From Rhodovulum sp. 12E13 (GTDB lineage: Bacteria; Pseudomonadota; Alphaproteobacteria; Rhodobacterales; Rhodobacteraceae): a stretch of 64,000 nt of DNA. A model generated the notes under the pieces. It worked only from the letters and a program-made list of their open reading frames with translations. It was not told the DNA's origin and did not search any database. The position numbers and the translations under genes are program-made. Of this stretch, positions 56,298 through 64,000 are shown piece by piece. How positions within the stretch are numbered: the stretch's first letter is position 1; every line of letters begins with the position of its first letter. Location: NCBI RefSeq assembly GCF_003340565.1, contig NZ_QPLK01000012.1, forward strand, positions 1 through 64,000, in the 5' to 3' direction.

Positions 56298-59200
56298 ATG
56301 GCGCTGCCGAGCCGTCAGGCCGTCCGCTCGGGCACCGGCGGCCTGCTGTCCTACTTCACCCGCCATCGCACGGCGGCCAACCTGCTGCTCGTGCTGCTCG
56401 TCTCGGCCGGTCTCGCCGCCCTGCCGCAGATGCGCGCGCAGTTCTTCCCCGACACGGTGACCGACGAGATCACGGTCGGCGTGACGTGGGAGGGCGCGGG
56501 CGCCGAGGATATCGACGCCACCATCGTCGAGCTGCTCTCGCCGGTGCTCATGGCCATCGACGGCGTCGACGAGGCATCGAGCCGGGCGCGCGAGGGCAGT
56601 GCCCGGATCGAGGTGGAATTCGCCCCCGGCACCGACATGACCCGCGCGGGCGAGGAGGTCGACCAGGCCATCGACGGGCTGACCACCCTGCCCGATGAGG
56701 CCGACATCGAGGTGCTGTCGCGCAGCTCGTGGTCAGACCGGGTGACCGACGTCATCATCCAGGGGCCGGTGGGCGTGGAACAGCTCGCCGGCTTCGCCGA
56801 CGAGTTCGCCGTGCGTCTGTTCGCCGAAGGGGTGACGAAGACGACGATCCGGGGCATCGCCGCGCCGAGGATCGTGGTCGAGGTGCCGACCGCGAGCCTC
56901 ATGCGCCACGGCCTGACCATGCGCGAGATTGCCGACGCCATCGGCGCCGCGGCCGCGGCCGACCCGGCGGGCGACGTCTCGGGCGCCAACGCGCGCGTCC
57001 GCACCGGGCAGGAAAAGCGCACCGCCGACGAGATCGGGCAGATCGTGCTGCGCAGCGACGCGCAGGGCGGGCAGCTGACCGTCGGCGACGTCGCCACGGT
57101 GCTGACAGAGGGCGTCGCGCGCGAACGGCGCTATTTCGTGGGCGACGACCCCGCCATCTCGATGCGGGTCGACCGCTCGGCCGAGGGCGACGCGCTGCAG
57201 ATCCAGGCGACGGTCGAGCGGGTGGCCGCCGAGATGGAGGCGGGCCTGCCGCAGGGGGTGGAGATCGACCTGATCCGCACCCGGGCCGAGTCGATCTCGA
57301 GCCGCCTGAACACGCTGGTCAAGAACGCCGCGCTGGGCCTCGGCCTCGTGCTGCTCACGCTGTTTCTGTTCCTCAACGCGCGCACGGCGTTCTGGGTCGC
57401 CATGGGCATTCCCGTGGCGCTGCTCGCGGCCATCGCGCTGATGTGGGCGGCGGGGCTGACGATCAACATGATCTCGCTTTTCGCCCTGCTGCTGACCCTC
57501 GGCATCGTGGTCGACGACGCCATCGTCGTCGGCGAACACGCCGATTACCGCGCGCGCACGCTGGGTGAGCCGCCGGCGGTCGCCGCCGAGCGCGCGGCCG
57601 GCCGCATGGCCGGCCCGGTCTTTTCCGCCAGCCTGACGACCATCATCGCCTTCTCGGCGCTGTTCGTGATCGAGGGCCGCTTCGGCGACATGATCGCCGA
57701 CATCCCCTTTACCGTGATCGTGGTGCTCATCGCCTCGCTGGTCGAGTGCTTCCTGATCCTGCCCAACCACATGGCCCATTCGCTCGCCGCCTCGCAGAAG
57801 AAGGAGGCATGGTACGACTGGCCCTCGCGGCAGGTGAACCGCGGCTTCGACTGGCTGCGCGACCGCGCGTTCCGGCCCTTCATGCGCCTCGTGATCCGGG
57901 CGCGCTACCCGGTGATCGCGGGCCTCTTCGTGCTGCTCGCCTCACAGGTGTCGCTCCTGGTGACAGGCGAGGTGCAATGGCGCTTCTTCTCGGCACCGGA
58001 GGAGGGCTCGGTCTCGGGCAACTTCGCCATGGCCCCCGGCGCCACCGAGGACGACGGGATGGCCCAGCTCCGCGCGCTGCAGGAGGCGGTCGAGCGGGTC
58101 GGCGCCGCGTTCGAGGCCGAGCACGGGGCCAATCCGGTCGCCTACGCCTTGGCCGAGATCGGCGGCAACACCGGCCGCTCGCTGCCGGGCGCCGACAACA
58201 AGGAGAGCTGGCAGCTCGGCTCCATCGCCGTCGAGCTGATCGACCCCGACGCGCGCCCCTATTCCAGCTTCGACTTCGTGCGCCGCCTGCAGGACGAGGT
58301 CGAGCGGCACCCGCAGGTCGAGACGATCAGCTTCCGCGGATGGCGCTCCGGGCCGGGAGGCGACGCGCTCGATGTCGAGCTGTTCGGCGCGGGCACCGCC
58401 ACGCTGAAGGAGGCCGCGGAGCGGCTGAAGGCAGAGCTCGCCCAGTTCCCCGAGGTCTCGGCGCTGGAGGATTCGCTGTCCTACGACAAGGAAGAGCTGA
58501 TCCTCGATCTCACCCCGCAGGGCGCCGCGCTCGGCTTCTCGATCGACGAGTTGGGCCGCGTGCTGCGGAACCGCCTCGGCGGCATCGAGGCGGCGACCTT
58601 CCCCATCGGCCCCCGCACCTCGGAGATCCGCGTCGAGCTTCCCGCGCGCGAGCTCACCGCCGATTTCCTCGACCGGACGCAACTGCGCACCGAGGCGGGC
58701 ACCTACGTGCCGCTGGCCGACATCGTGGAGGTGGAGCGGCGGCAGGGCTTTTCAGTCGTCAACCGCGAGAACGGGCTGCGCGTCGTCTCGGTCACCGGCG
58801 ACATCGCCGACGACGACGCCGCCCGCGCCGCAGAGATCCGCCGCGCGCTCGAAGAGCGGCTCCTGCCCGCGCTCGAGGAGGAGTTCGGCATCGGCTGGCG
58901 CCTCTCGGGCCTCGCCGAGCAGGAGCGGAGCTTTCTCACGGATGCGAGCGTCGGCTTCGGCTTCTGCCTGCTCGGGATCTACCTCGTCCTCGCCTGGGTC
59001 TTCGCATCGTGGTTCCGGCCGCTGTTGATCATGGCAGTGATCCCCTTCGGCCTGATCGGCGCGATCTACGGGCACGCGCTGTGGGGGGTGCCGCTGTCGA
59101 TGTTCAGCGTGGTCGGGCTGATCGGCATGTCGGGCATCATCATCAACGATTCGATCGTGCTGGTGAGCACGGTGGACGAATACGCCGAGTCGCGCGGCCT

Positions 59201-59720
59201 GATCCCCGCCATCGTCGACGGCACCTGCGACCGCCTGCGACCCGTGCTGCTGACAACGCTCACCACCGTCTTCGGCCTCGCTCCGTTGCTCTACGAGCCG
59301 TCGACCCAGGCGCAGTTCCTCAAGCCGACGGTGTTGACGCTGGTCTTCGGCCTCGGGTTCGGTGTGCTGCTGGTGCTGCTGATCGTGCCGGCGCTGCTCG
59401 CCATGCAGGCCGACATCCGCCGCCAGTTCGAGGCGCTGCGACGGGCCGCCGCCTTCCCTGCCCGCGCCCGCGCAGTCTCGGGCCTGGTGGTCGGCGCCGC
59501 GCTCGCCCTCGCCGCGCTCTTCGTCGCGACGCTTGGCCACGCGCTGGCCGCCGGCGGGCTCTCGCCGCCGCTCGCCGCGCTGCTTCCGGGCGGGGCGGAA
59601 GCCGGCCCGGCGGTGGCGCTGGCGGCGTTCCTCGCCGTCGGAGGCGTGCTGCTGCTGGCGGTCTACGCGCTCGGGGCGGCGCTGCACCTGCGCCGGCCGC
59701 GCCCGCGGCCAGCCGCATGA
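56298..59720 (+). CDS. RND-family efflux transporter permease
   Basis: This 1140-residue AcrB/HAE-like pump starts MALPSRQAVRSGTGGLLSYF. The proton-relay aspartate pair is in TLGIVVDDAIVVGEHADYRA (TM4, about 400), with RAQFFPDTVTDEITVGVTWE at the first porter domain and YGHALWGVPLSMFSVVGLIG, GIIINDSIVLV in the second half. After TM12 there is an additional region of about 75 residues with two more helices (about 1060-1130). The substrate is unknown. It is co-transcribed with the adaptor. Confidence 0.95.
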   Translation: MALPSRQAVRSGTGGLLSYFTRHRTAANLLLVLLVSAGLAALPQMRAQFFPDTVTDEITVGVTWEGAGAEDIDATIVELLSPVLMAIDGVDEASSRAREGSARIEVEFAPGTDMTRAGEEVDQAIDGLTTLPDEADIEVLSRSSWSDRVTDVIIQGPVGVEQLAGFADEFAVRLFAEGVTKTTIRGIAAPRIVVEVPTASLMRHGLTMREIADAIGAAAAADPAGDVSGANARVRTGQEKRTADEIGQIVLRSDAQGGQLTVGDVATVLTEGVARERRYFVGDDPAISMRVDRSAEGDALQIQATVERVAAEMEAGLPQGVEIDLIRTRAESISSRLNTLVKNAALGLGLVLLTLFLFLNARTAFWVAMGIPVALLAAIALMWAAGLTINMISLFALLLTLGIVVDDAIVVGEHADYRARTLGEPPAVAAERAAGRMAGPVFSASLTTIIAFSALFVIEGRFGDMIADIPFTVIVVLIASLVECFLILPNHMAHSLAASQKKEAWYDWPSRQVNRGFDWLRDRAFRPFMRLVIRARYPVIAGLFVLLASQVSLLVTGEVQWRFFSAPEEGSVSGNFAMAPGATEDDGMAQLRALQEAVERVGAAFEAEHGANPVAYALAEIGGNTGRSLPGADNKESWQLGSIAVELIDPDARPYSSFDFVRRLQDEVERHPQVETISFRGWRSGPGGDALDVELFGAGTATLKEAAERLKAELAQFPEVSALEDSLSYDKEELILDLTPQGAALGFSIDELGRVLRNRLGGIEAATFPIGPRTSEIRVELPARELTADFLDRTQLRTEAGTYVPLADIVEVERRQGFSVVNRENGLRVVSVTGDIADDDAARAAEIRRALEERLLPALEEEFGIGWRLSGLAEQERSFLTDASVGFGFCLLGIYLVLAWVFASWFRPLLIMAVIPFGLIGAIYGHALWGVPLSMFSVVGLIGMSGIIINDSIVLVSTVDEYAESRGLIPAIVDGTCDRLRPVLLTTLTTVFGLAPLLYEPSTQAQFLKPTVLTLVFGLGFGVLLVLLIVPALLAMQADIRRQFEALRRAAAFPARARAVSGLVVGAALALAALFVATLGHALAAGGLSPPLAALLPGGAEAGPAVALAAFLAVGGVLLLAVYALGAALHLRRPRPRPAA

Positions 59721-59959
59721 GTCGACGCAACGCGCGGGGGTGCCGTCGGCCGGGCGGATGTCGAGACGGCCGGCACCGGGTTGCCCCGAAAACCTCGACG
59801 CCGGCGGCACGCAAGGCCCGGGAACGGCTGGAAGCGATCGTCAGCCGCGCCCCCTCGAAGCGCCCCGGCCGAATGACGCCGGCATGTGCGCACGCCGATT
59901 GATCCCGCCGCGGCCGAGGCTTATGACGGCCCGAACCCGCGGCTGACCCCGGATGCCCG

Positions 59960-61867
59960 ATGCGCCTCGGCCCCAAGATCATCACTGTCGGCGCCTTCGC
60001 CCTCGCCGCCCTGCTGGCCTGGCTCTCGGCCACGCTCGCGGCAGGCGTGATCGAGACGCGCTCGCACTCTGCCGTGCGCACCGCGCTCATCGAGGCGAAC
60101 CACGAGTGGGCGCGCGTGCATACCGACGGGCTGCAGGTGCATGTGGGCGGCGAGGCGCCCAACGAGGCCGCCCGCTTCAACGCGCTCTCGGTCTCGGGCC
60201 GCGTCGTCGAGGCGAGCCGCGTGATCGACGGCACCACGGTCAGGCCCGCCGCGCCCGTCGCCGCGCCCGCCTTCTCCGTCGAGATCCTGCGCAACGACGA
60301 GGGCGTGCAACTCATCGGCCTCGTTCCCGCCGCGCTCGACCGCGAGGCGATGGCCGAGGAGATCCGCGCGCTGGCCGAGGGCGTGGAGGTGACCGATTTC
60401 CTCGAAGCGGCCGACTACCCCGTGCCGCCGCTCTGGGTGCCCTCGCTCAACTATGCGCTCGATGCGCTCGCCCGCCTGCCCCGCTCCAAGATCTCGGTCA
60501 CGGCCGGCGCCGTTTCGATCACCGCCATCGGAAACTCGCGCGACGAGCAGCGCCGGCTCGAGACGATGCTGTCGCGCCTATCCCCTGAGAACGTGGCGGT
60601 CTCGCTCGACATCTCTGCGCCCCGGCCGGTCATCACGCCCTTCACCCTGCGTTTCCTGATCGACGATCGCGGCGCGCGCTTCGACGCCTGCTCGGCCGAC
60701 AACGAGCGCGGGCGCGATCGCATCCTCGCCGCGGCCCGGGCGGCGGGGATGGAGGGCAAGGGCGCCTGCACCCTCGGCCTCGGCGTGCCGACGCCCGAAT
60801 GGCCGAACGCGGTGATCATGGGCATCGAGGCGCTTGCGCGGCTGGAGGGAGGCTCGCTCACCTTTTCCGACGCCGACGTGGCGCTGGTCGCCGCGCAAGG
60901 CACCGACCCCGCGCTGTTCGACGACGTGGCGGGGGCGCTCGGGAGCAACCTGCCGGCGGTCTTCTCGCTCAACGCCGTCCTGCCCGAGCCGGCGGCCGAG
61001 CCGGGCGACGAGGGCCCGCCGCCGCCCGAATTCACCGCGTCGCGCGCGCCCGAGGGCGCGGTGGAGCTCCGCGGCCGTCTGCCCAACGCGACCGTCCATG
61101 CCACGGTCGAGAGCTTCGCGCGCGCCCGGTTCGGCGTGGACGCCGTCTACATGGCCGCGCGGCAGGAAGCAGACGGCCTTCCGGAGGACTGGCCGGTTAG
61201 GGTGCTCGCCGGGCTCGCAGCCCTGTCGGAGGTCGATCACGGGCGGGTCACGGTGCTCGAATCGAGCCTGTCGCTCACCGGCACGAGCGGCAACGAGAAC
61301 GCCCGCGCCGAGATTGCCCGCCTGCTCGCCGAAAAGCTGGGCGAGGAGGCCGACATCACCCTCGCCGTCACCTACGACGAGCGGCTCGACCCGCTGGCGG
61401 ACCTGCCGACGCCCGAGGAGTGCATCCGGCGGATCGAGGTGATCCTCGCGGCGCGCAAGATCACCTTCGCGCCGGGATCGACCGAGGTCGAGGGCGAGAG
61501 CGCCGAGGTGGTCGACGAGATCGCCGAGGCCTTGCGCGCCTGTCGCGACGTGGACATGCAGATCGAGATCGCCGGACACACCGACAGTCAGGGCCGCGAA
61601 CAGATGAACCTCGAGCTTTCCGAAGCGCGTGCGCTCGCCGTGCTCGAGGCCCTCGGCGAGCGGCGCGTGCCTATCTCGCGGATCCGCTCCAAGGGCTACG
61701 GCGAGACGCAGCCCATCGCCGACAACGACACCGCGGAGGGGCGCGAAGCCAACCGCCGGATCGAGTTCCGTCTTGTCGCGGCAGGAGACGCGGCGCCCGA
61801 CGAGGACGCGATCGACGACGCCGACGGCACGGATACTGCCGAGCCCGAGGGCGAGAGAACCGAATGA
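59960..61867 (+). CDS. OmpA-family protein with N-terminal BON-like repeats
   Basis: This 635-residue envelope protein has an N-terminal hydrophobic anchor (IITVGAFALAALLAWLSATL). A long periplasmic part follows with repeated BON-like units, such as HTDGLQVHVGGEAPNEAARF, ISVTAGAVSITAIGNSRDEQ and VTVLESSLSLTGTSGNENAR. The C-terminal OmpA peptidoglycan-binding domain begins near residue 500 (ITFAPGSTEVEGESAEVVDE) and holds IEIAGHTDSQGREQMNLELS. It probably tethers the envelope to peptidoglycan. Its stop overlaps the next start (ATGA). Confidence 0.88.
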   Translation: MRLGPKIITVGAFALAALLAWLSATLAAGVIETRSHSAVRTALIEANHEWARVHTDGLQVHVGGEAPNEAARFNALSVSGRVVEASRVIDGTTVRPAAPVAAPAFSVEILRNDEGVQLIGLVPAALDREAMAEEIRALAEGVEVTDFLEAADYPVPPLWVPSLNYALDALARLPRSKISVTAGAVSITAIGNSRDEQRRLETMLSRLSPENVAVSLDISAPRPVITPFTLRFLIDDRGARFDACSADNERGRDRILAAARAAGMEGKGACTLGLGVPTPEWPNAVIMGIEALARLEGGSLTFSDADVALVAAQGTDPALFDDVAGALGSNLPAVFSLNAVLPEPAAEPGDEGPPPPEFTASRAPEGAVELRGRLPNATVHATVESFARARFGVDAVYMAARQEADGLPEDWPVRVLAGLAALSEVDHGRVTVLESSLSLTGTSGNENARAEIARLLAEKLGEEADITLAVTYDERLDPLADLPTPEECIRRIEVILAARKITFAPGSTEVEGESAEVVDEIAEALRACRDVDMQIEIAGHTDSQGREQMNLELSEARALAVLEALGERRVPISRIRSKGYGETQPIADNDTAEGREANRRIEFRLVAAGDAAPDEDAIDDADGTDTAEPEGERTE

Positions 61868-62193
61868 ACCGCACCGAATTCATCGTCGCCACTGCCGTCG
61901 TGCTCTTCGTGGCGTTCCTGCTGGGCTGGTTTGCCTCGTGGCTCGTGCACCGCGTGACGCGGGTCACCCAGGCCGACATGACAGAGCTCGACCAGATGGC
62001 GCAGGCCCTGCACGACGCCGAGGAGGCGCGCGACCAGGCGATCACCTACCTCCAGCAGCGCGAGGCCGAGCTGACCAACCAGCTCACCCAGACCGAGGCC
62101 GAGCTGCGCGCAGCGATGGACGGCCTGCGCGAGGCTCGTACCGAGGCCGAGGAACTGCGCGGCTACATCGACCGCCTCAAACAGAGCGTCTGA
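61864..62193 (+). CDS. Inner-membrane-anchored coiled-coil protein coupled to the OmpA gene
   Basis: This 109-residue protein has one N-terminal helix (FIVATAVVLFVAFLLGWFAS) and then a continuous acidic coiled coil (ADMTELDQMAQALHDAEEAR through AELRGYIDRL-like heptads). I do not recognise a family function. The ATGA overlap with the OmpA-family gene implies equal production and probably a shared envelope role. Confidence 0.82.
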   Translation: MNRTEFIVATAVVLFVAFLLGWFASWLVHRVTRVTQADMTELDQMAQALHDAEEARDQAITYLQQREAELTNQLTQTEAELRAAMDGLREARTEAEELRGYIDRLKQSV

Positions 62194-62342
62194 ACCCCGC
62201 ACCCGGATCGTCGTCCGAAAATGCGGCGGCGTCGGCTCCATTCCTACCTGATGGCGGCCGCGATCTTTCCTGGATAACTCCGTGGGCCGCCTCGATCCGA
62301 CGCGGCCCCTCCCGAAGCTTCAAACGAAGATTCGGCCCCCGC

Positions 62343-62786
62343 TCACCACCGGCGCAGCGCTTCCTCGTCGGCATCCCTCGCCGCCACCCAGGTCTCGCCG
62401 CTTGCGCCGTGCTCCTTCTTCCAGAACGGTGCGCGCGACTTGAGGTAATCCATCAGGAACTCGGCCGCAGCGAACGCATCGGCACGATGCGGCGCAGCGG
62501 TGGCCACCATCATGATCCGCTCGCCGGGCCCCAGCCTGCCGTGGCGATGGATCACGAGGCAGCCCGCAAGCCGCCAGCGTCGCTCCGCCTCGCCCGCGAT
62601 GGCGGCGACGGCGCGCTCGGTCATGCCCGGGTAATGCTCGATCTCCATCGCCTGGAGCCGCCCGCCCTCGTCGCGCACGAGGCCCGTGAACGAGACGACG
62701 GCCCCCGCGCCGGAGAGAGCTGCCTCGAAACGATTGATCTCGTGGCCGAGGTCGAACGGCCCTTCCTGCACACGGATCTCGGCCAT
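62343..62786 (-). CDS. moaE: Molybdopterin synthase catalytic subunit
   Basis: This 147-residue MoaE starts MAEIRVQEGPFDLGHEINRF and has VVSFTGLVRDEGGRLQAMEI, VIHRHGRLGPGERIMMVATA and the catalytic-lysine region FLMDYLKSRAPFWKKEHGAS. With MoaD it inserts the dithiolene sulfurs into precursor Z (cPMP). It follows moaD after 12 bp. Confidence 0.97.
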   Translation of the reverse strand: MAEIRVQEGPFDLGHEINRFEAALSGAGAVVSFTGLVRDEGGRLQAMEIEHYPGMTERAVAAIAGEAERRWRLAGCLVIHRHGRLGPGERIMMVATAAPHRADAFAAAEFLMDYLKSRAPFWKKEHGASGETWVAARDADEEALRRW

Positions 62787-62798
62787 GAGGCGCCCTCC

Positions 62799-63047
62799 TC
62801 AGCCACCCGTCATCGGCGGGAAAAAGGCGACCTCGCGCGCCCCCGCGAGCGGCGCGTCGAATTCGGCCAGCTCCTGGTCGATCGCCACGCGGATCGCCGA
62901 GAGATCGGCGAAAGCCATCGCATAGCGTTCCTCGCGGGCGCGCAACTCCTCGACCAGCGCGGCGACCGTCGGCGCCTCGGTCTCCACCCGCTCCTTCGGC
63001 ACGCCGATCCGCTCGCGGACCCAGGCGAAATAGAGCACGTCGATCAT
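62799..63047 (-). CDS. moaD: Molybdopterin synthase sulfur carrier subunit
   Basis: This 82-residue ubiquitin-like protein ends in the required Gly-Gly (FFPPMTGG), the site of thiocarboxylation. It starts MIDVLYFAWVRERIGVPKER. The start overlaps the pgsA stop by 4 bp (ATGA), so pgsA-moaD-moaE are coupled. Confidence 0.96.
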   Translation of the reverse strand: MIDVLYFAWVRERIGVPKERVETEAPTVAALVEELRAREERYAMAFADLSAIRVAIDQELAEFDAPLAGAREVAFFPPMTGG

Positions 63048-63721
63048 CCCCTCGCCTCCTCCTCGTCGCGCAGGTAGGGGCGGGCCTTGTTGAAATAGTC
63101 CCACCCTGTCAACGCCGTCAGCGCCGCCGCGACCCAGAGCAGCACGACGCCCCCGTACCACGACACCGTCAGCCCCCAGGTCAGCGGGATAAGGCCCTGC
63201 GTGTCCTCGATCCGGCCGTCGAGCACCGCGCGCATCGTCTCTTCCCCCATGCCGTAGACGATGCCGGCGATATAGTGCTCGAACACGCCCTGCGCGAAGA
63301 GCACGGCGATGGCCACCATCTGCACCGTCGTCTTCCACTTGGCGAGGTTCGTCACCTTGAGCTCACCCGCCACGTCACCGAGGAACTCCCTCAACCCCGA
63401 GACGAAGACCTCGCGGAACAGGATCACCGTCGCCGGCAGCAGGATCCACGGCGCGAGGCCGGAAAAGCCGATGATGACCGCGAGCGCGATCACCACCATC
63501 GCCTTGTCGGCGATCGGGTCGAGCATGGTGCCGAGCTTCGTCTCCTGGCCCCAGGCACGCGCCAGCCGCCCGTCGATCCAGTCGGTCGCCGCCGCCGCGA
63601 CGAACAGCAGGAGCGCGAACCAGTCCGCGCCGGGGCGGTTGAAGTAGAGGAACGCCACCGCCACGCCCGGCGCCGCGATCAGGCGGATGATGGTGAGGAT
63701 ATTGGGCAGGTTCAGGCGCAT
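63044..63721 (-). CDS. pgsA: CDP-diacylglycerol--glycerol-3-phosphate 3-phosphatidyltransferase
   Basis: This 225-residue membrane enzyme makes phosphatidylglycerol phosphate. The CDP-alcohol phosphotransferase motif DWIDGRLARAWGQETKLGTM followed by LDPIADKAMV is complete. It starts MRLNLPNILTIIRLIAAPGV. It heads an operon with moaD and moaE, an order common in this group, where uvrC is often upstream. Confidence 0.96.
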   Translation of the reverse strand: MRLNLPNILTIIRLIAAPGVAVAFLYFNRPGADWFALLLFVAAAATDWIDGRLARAWGQETKLGTMLDPIADKAMVVIALAVIIGFSGLAPWILLPATVILFREVFVSGLREFLGDVAGELKVTNLAKWKTTVQMVAIAVLFAQGVFEHYIAGIVYGMGEETMRAVLDGRIEDTQGLIPLTWGLTVSWYGGVVLLWVAAALTALTGWDYFNKARPYLRDEEEARG

Positions 63722-63798
63722 ATGGCCTCCCTAGCCGGTTTGCCGACAGGGCGAAAGCGCGCCGCTGGGCCGCAGGGTTCCGTGGGCGCCCGGTGCTC

Positions 63799-64000
63799 TT
63801 ACGCGGCGGCGCGGCCGGCCCGGTGAAGCAGCAGCCGCGCTTCGCGCAGGCTCAGTGCCGGGCGCGCGAGGGGGCCTGGCCGGATGGCCGCGTCCGGGCC
63901 GTGCAGAAGCGGCTCGACGGCGCTGCGGGACACAGCCGGCAGGTGCCCGAGCGCCACGTCGCCAGGGTAGAGCGATTCGCAGGCCGCCCCTTCGGCCGTG
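63799..64000 (-). CDS. C-terminal end of a Hint-domain-type protein (partial)
   Basis: The minus-strand frame that ends at TAA 63799-63801 is open to the window edge and reads TAEGAACESLYPGDVALGHL, then SAVEPLLHGPDAAIRPGPLA, then RPALSLREARLLLHRAG. The block (A)EGAACESLYPG plus a terminal RPxLxxxEARLL resembles the end of Rhodobacteraceae Hint-domain (intein-like) proteins. Only about 66 residues are visible, so the assignment is tentative. Confidence 0.55.
   Translation of the reverse strand, partial: TAEGAACESLYPGDVALGHLPAVSRSAVEPLLHGPDAAIRPGPLARPALSLREARLLLHRAGRAAA

Noticed and set aside
62194-62342. A terminator or small RNA in the gap between the coiled-coil gene and moaE.
   Set aside because: Only short imperfect inverted repeats are present; no stem with a T-tail on either strand.
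62343-63721. A link between moaB (54.1 kb) and moaDE as one molybdenum-cofactor locus.
   Set aside because: They are 8 kb apart in opposite orientation with efflux and envelope genes between, and each is coupled to other neighbours.

Overview
This is a 64 kb chromosomal segment with very high GC content. It looks like a marine or halotolerant alphaproteobacterium of the Rhodobacteraceae (Roseobacter group). The main reasons are the gene order secE-nusG-rplKA-rplJL-rpoBC-rpsLG-fusA-tuf, the ectR/ectABC-ask ectoine cluster, a short-form HisG with HisZ, an alphaproteobacterial-type RpoB and L7/L12, a DUF6473-type protein, a Hint-domain protein end, and short dispersed intergenic palindromes built around TATTT. 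No rRNA, tRNA, CRISPR array, prophage or insertion sequence was seen.

Layout. 1-18.8 kb (all minus strand): the transcription/translation super-operon. It is interrupted three times by genes that do not belong to it: a DMT transporter between rpoC and rpsL, a broken glycosyltransferase between rplL and rpoB, and a five-helix membrane protein between rplA and rplJ. 18.9-22.0 kb: a class II aldolase carrying a 15-bp tandem repeat, tryptophan 2,3-dioxygenase, and a HutF-like amidohydrolase that has lost catalytic residues. 22.0-26.5 kb: ectR diverging from ectA-ectB-ectC-ask_ect. 26.5-30.5 kb: hisS-hisZ-hisG-thioesterase. 30.6-38 kb: slyX, a secreted SPOR/peptidoglycan-binding pseudo-protease, trkH, folE2, a glutamine amidotransferase, an acetyltransferase and rppH. 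38.2-41.3 kb: dnaE2 with a LexA-box-like site upstream and a truncated C terminus that ends inside a palindromic repeat. 41.4-48.5 kb: housekeeping genes, namely 3-hydroxybutyryl-CoA dehydrogenase, DUF6473, yqgE, a stand-alone DsbD N-terminal domain, ubiA, rsmE and gshA. 48.5-53.2 kb: the operon pyrB - two PH-like membrane proteins - pyrC' (non-catalytic dihydroorotase) - plsY - a small unknown gene. 53.3-54.7 kb: uracil-DNA glycosylase and moaB. 54.8-62.2 kb: an RND efflux pair, then an OmpA-family envelope protein with a coupled coiled-coil inner-membrane protein. 62.3-64 kb: pgsA-moaD-moaE and the C-terminal end of a Hint-domain-type protein.

Most of the window is ordinary core genome and I found no convincing complete new defence or mobile system. 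The points that deserve a second look are three enzyme families that keep their fold but lose catalytic residues (HutF-like, trypsin-like, dihydroorotase-like), the repeat-associated truncation of dnaE2, the poly-C frameshift and internal deletion in the glycosyltransferase between rplL and rpoB, the pair of membrane PH-like proteins coupled to pyrimidine and phospholipid genes, and several strong RNA hairpins in the ribosomal/RNA polymerase operon and in front of ask_ect.
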